From NCBI GenBank assembly GCA_031257995.1, contig JAIRNN010000308.1:1-22529 (forward strand): a DNA stretch of 22,529 bases, in the 5' to 3' direction. This stretch comes from Spirochaetaceae bacterium (lineage in GTDB: Bacteria > Spirochaetota > Spirochaetia > Treponematales > Breznakiellaceae). The position numbers and the translations under genes were made by a program. Below are positions 22,339 to 22,529 of this stretch, piece by piece (the first letter of the stretch is position 1; the number at the start of each line of letters is the position of its first letter). The notes under the pieces were generated by a model. That model had not been told where the DNA came from. It was given only the letters and a program-made list of their open reading frames with translations, and searched no databases.

Positions 22339-22529
22339 GTGTGCGGACACACTCTGCTAAGTGCGCGGACACACTCTGCCAAGTGCGCGGACGCGCTCCG
22401 CCGGGTGTGCGGACACACTCTGCCAAGTGCGCGGACGCGCTCTGCTAAGTGCGCGGACACACTCTGCTAAGTGCGCGGACGCGCTCCGCCGGGTGCGCGG
22501 ACGCGCTCCGCCGGGTGTGCGGACGCGCT
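22339..22529 (+). repeat. 22-bp tandem array, 8.7 copies, runs off the window
   Basis: Units such as GTGTGCGGACACAC+TCTGCTAA and GTGCGCGGACGCGC+TCCGCCGG repeat without spacers. Each has a small hairpin (GTGTG-CGGA-CACAC or GTGCG-CGGA-CGCGC), and the two arms often change together. This is not a CRISPR array, as there are no unique spacers. Confidence 0.9.

Larger units (their letters stand above)
21856..22529. other. Repeat-only stretch to the window end
   Basis: After the ROK kinase there are twin palindromic elements (21952-22229), a short transition with GTATCAGCAGATAC-type palindromes (22264-22338) and a 22-bp tandem array (from 22339). No plausible gene is seen on either strand. Confidence 0.7.

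Noticed and set aside
22339..22529. CRISPR array
   Set aside because: Units are contiguous 22-bp copies with no unique spacers, and there are no cas genes.

Overview
The window looks like a stretch of a spirochaete chromosome, most likely a Treponema or close relative. Three things suggest this: cheA encodes a CheA with a greatly enlarged dimerisation domain, it is followed by a CheW fused to a CheR-like domain (an arrangement known from Treponema), and housekeeping promoters match TTGACA-N17-TATAAT closely. The backbone is GC-rich, with AT-rich accessory patches (methyltransferase locus, BrnTA locus) and an unusually heavy load of small dispersed repeats. The genus is inferred from protein architecture, not from a database search.

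Layout. 1-209: 3' tip of an IS630-like transposase and a dispersed hairpin repeat. 210-6176, minus strand: promoter, a 29-codon ribosomal-type gene (bS22/COX24-like), dxs, cheA and cheW-cheR-like, closely packed. 6177-7605: AT-rich accessory patch with a SAM methyltransferase whose reading frame lies behind a 16-copy heptanucleotide array, bracketed by 58-bp direct repeats. 7612-10552, plus strand: a repeat-filled ORF, a 45-aa His/Cys-containing membrane peptide and a CopA-type copper ATPase that carries a dispersed repeat inside its catalytic domain. 10624-13443: carbohydrate-type cluster with a frameshifted AraC regulator, an SGNH esterase and a periplasmic sugar-binding protein, the latter with a broken start region. 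13678-15178, minus strand: a secreted low-complexity protein and RadC. 15230-15903: repeats, including a 22-bp-period hairpin array. 15904-17382: folC, also carrying a dispersed repeat. 17621-18560: BrnTA toxin-antitoxin module with a decayed toxin and a 415-bp MITE-like element between promoter and toxin. 18895-21855: DeoR regulator, glycyl-radical activating enzyme and ROK sugar kinase. 21856-22529: twin palindromic elements, then a 22-bp tandem array running off the end.

How it fits together. cheA and the CheW/CheR-like protein are the signalling core of a chemoreceptor array. dxs feeds isoprenoid synthesis and shares its promoter with a tiny ribosomal-type gene. copA and the small membrane peptide form a translationally coupled copper-efflux pair. 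AraC/SGNH/SBP and DeoR/activase/ROK look like two sugar-responsive clusters, the first apparently decaying.

The most interesting signals are: (1) the heptamer array, which would switch the methyltransferase frame on or off (16 copies read as OFF, 15 or 18 as ON); (2) the overlooked 29-aa bS22-like gene overlapping the longest dxs ORF; (3) one repeat family maintained as coding sequence in two unrelated enzymes in two different frames; (4) several promoters placed so that the mRNA would be leaderless or nearly so. Two single-base homopolymer frameshifts (araC, SBP) could be real decay or sequencing error and should be checked first.
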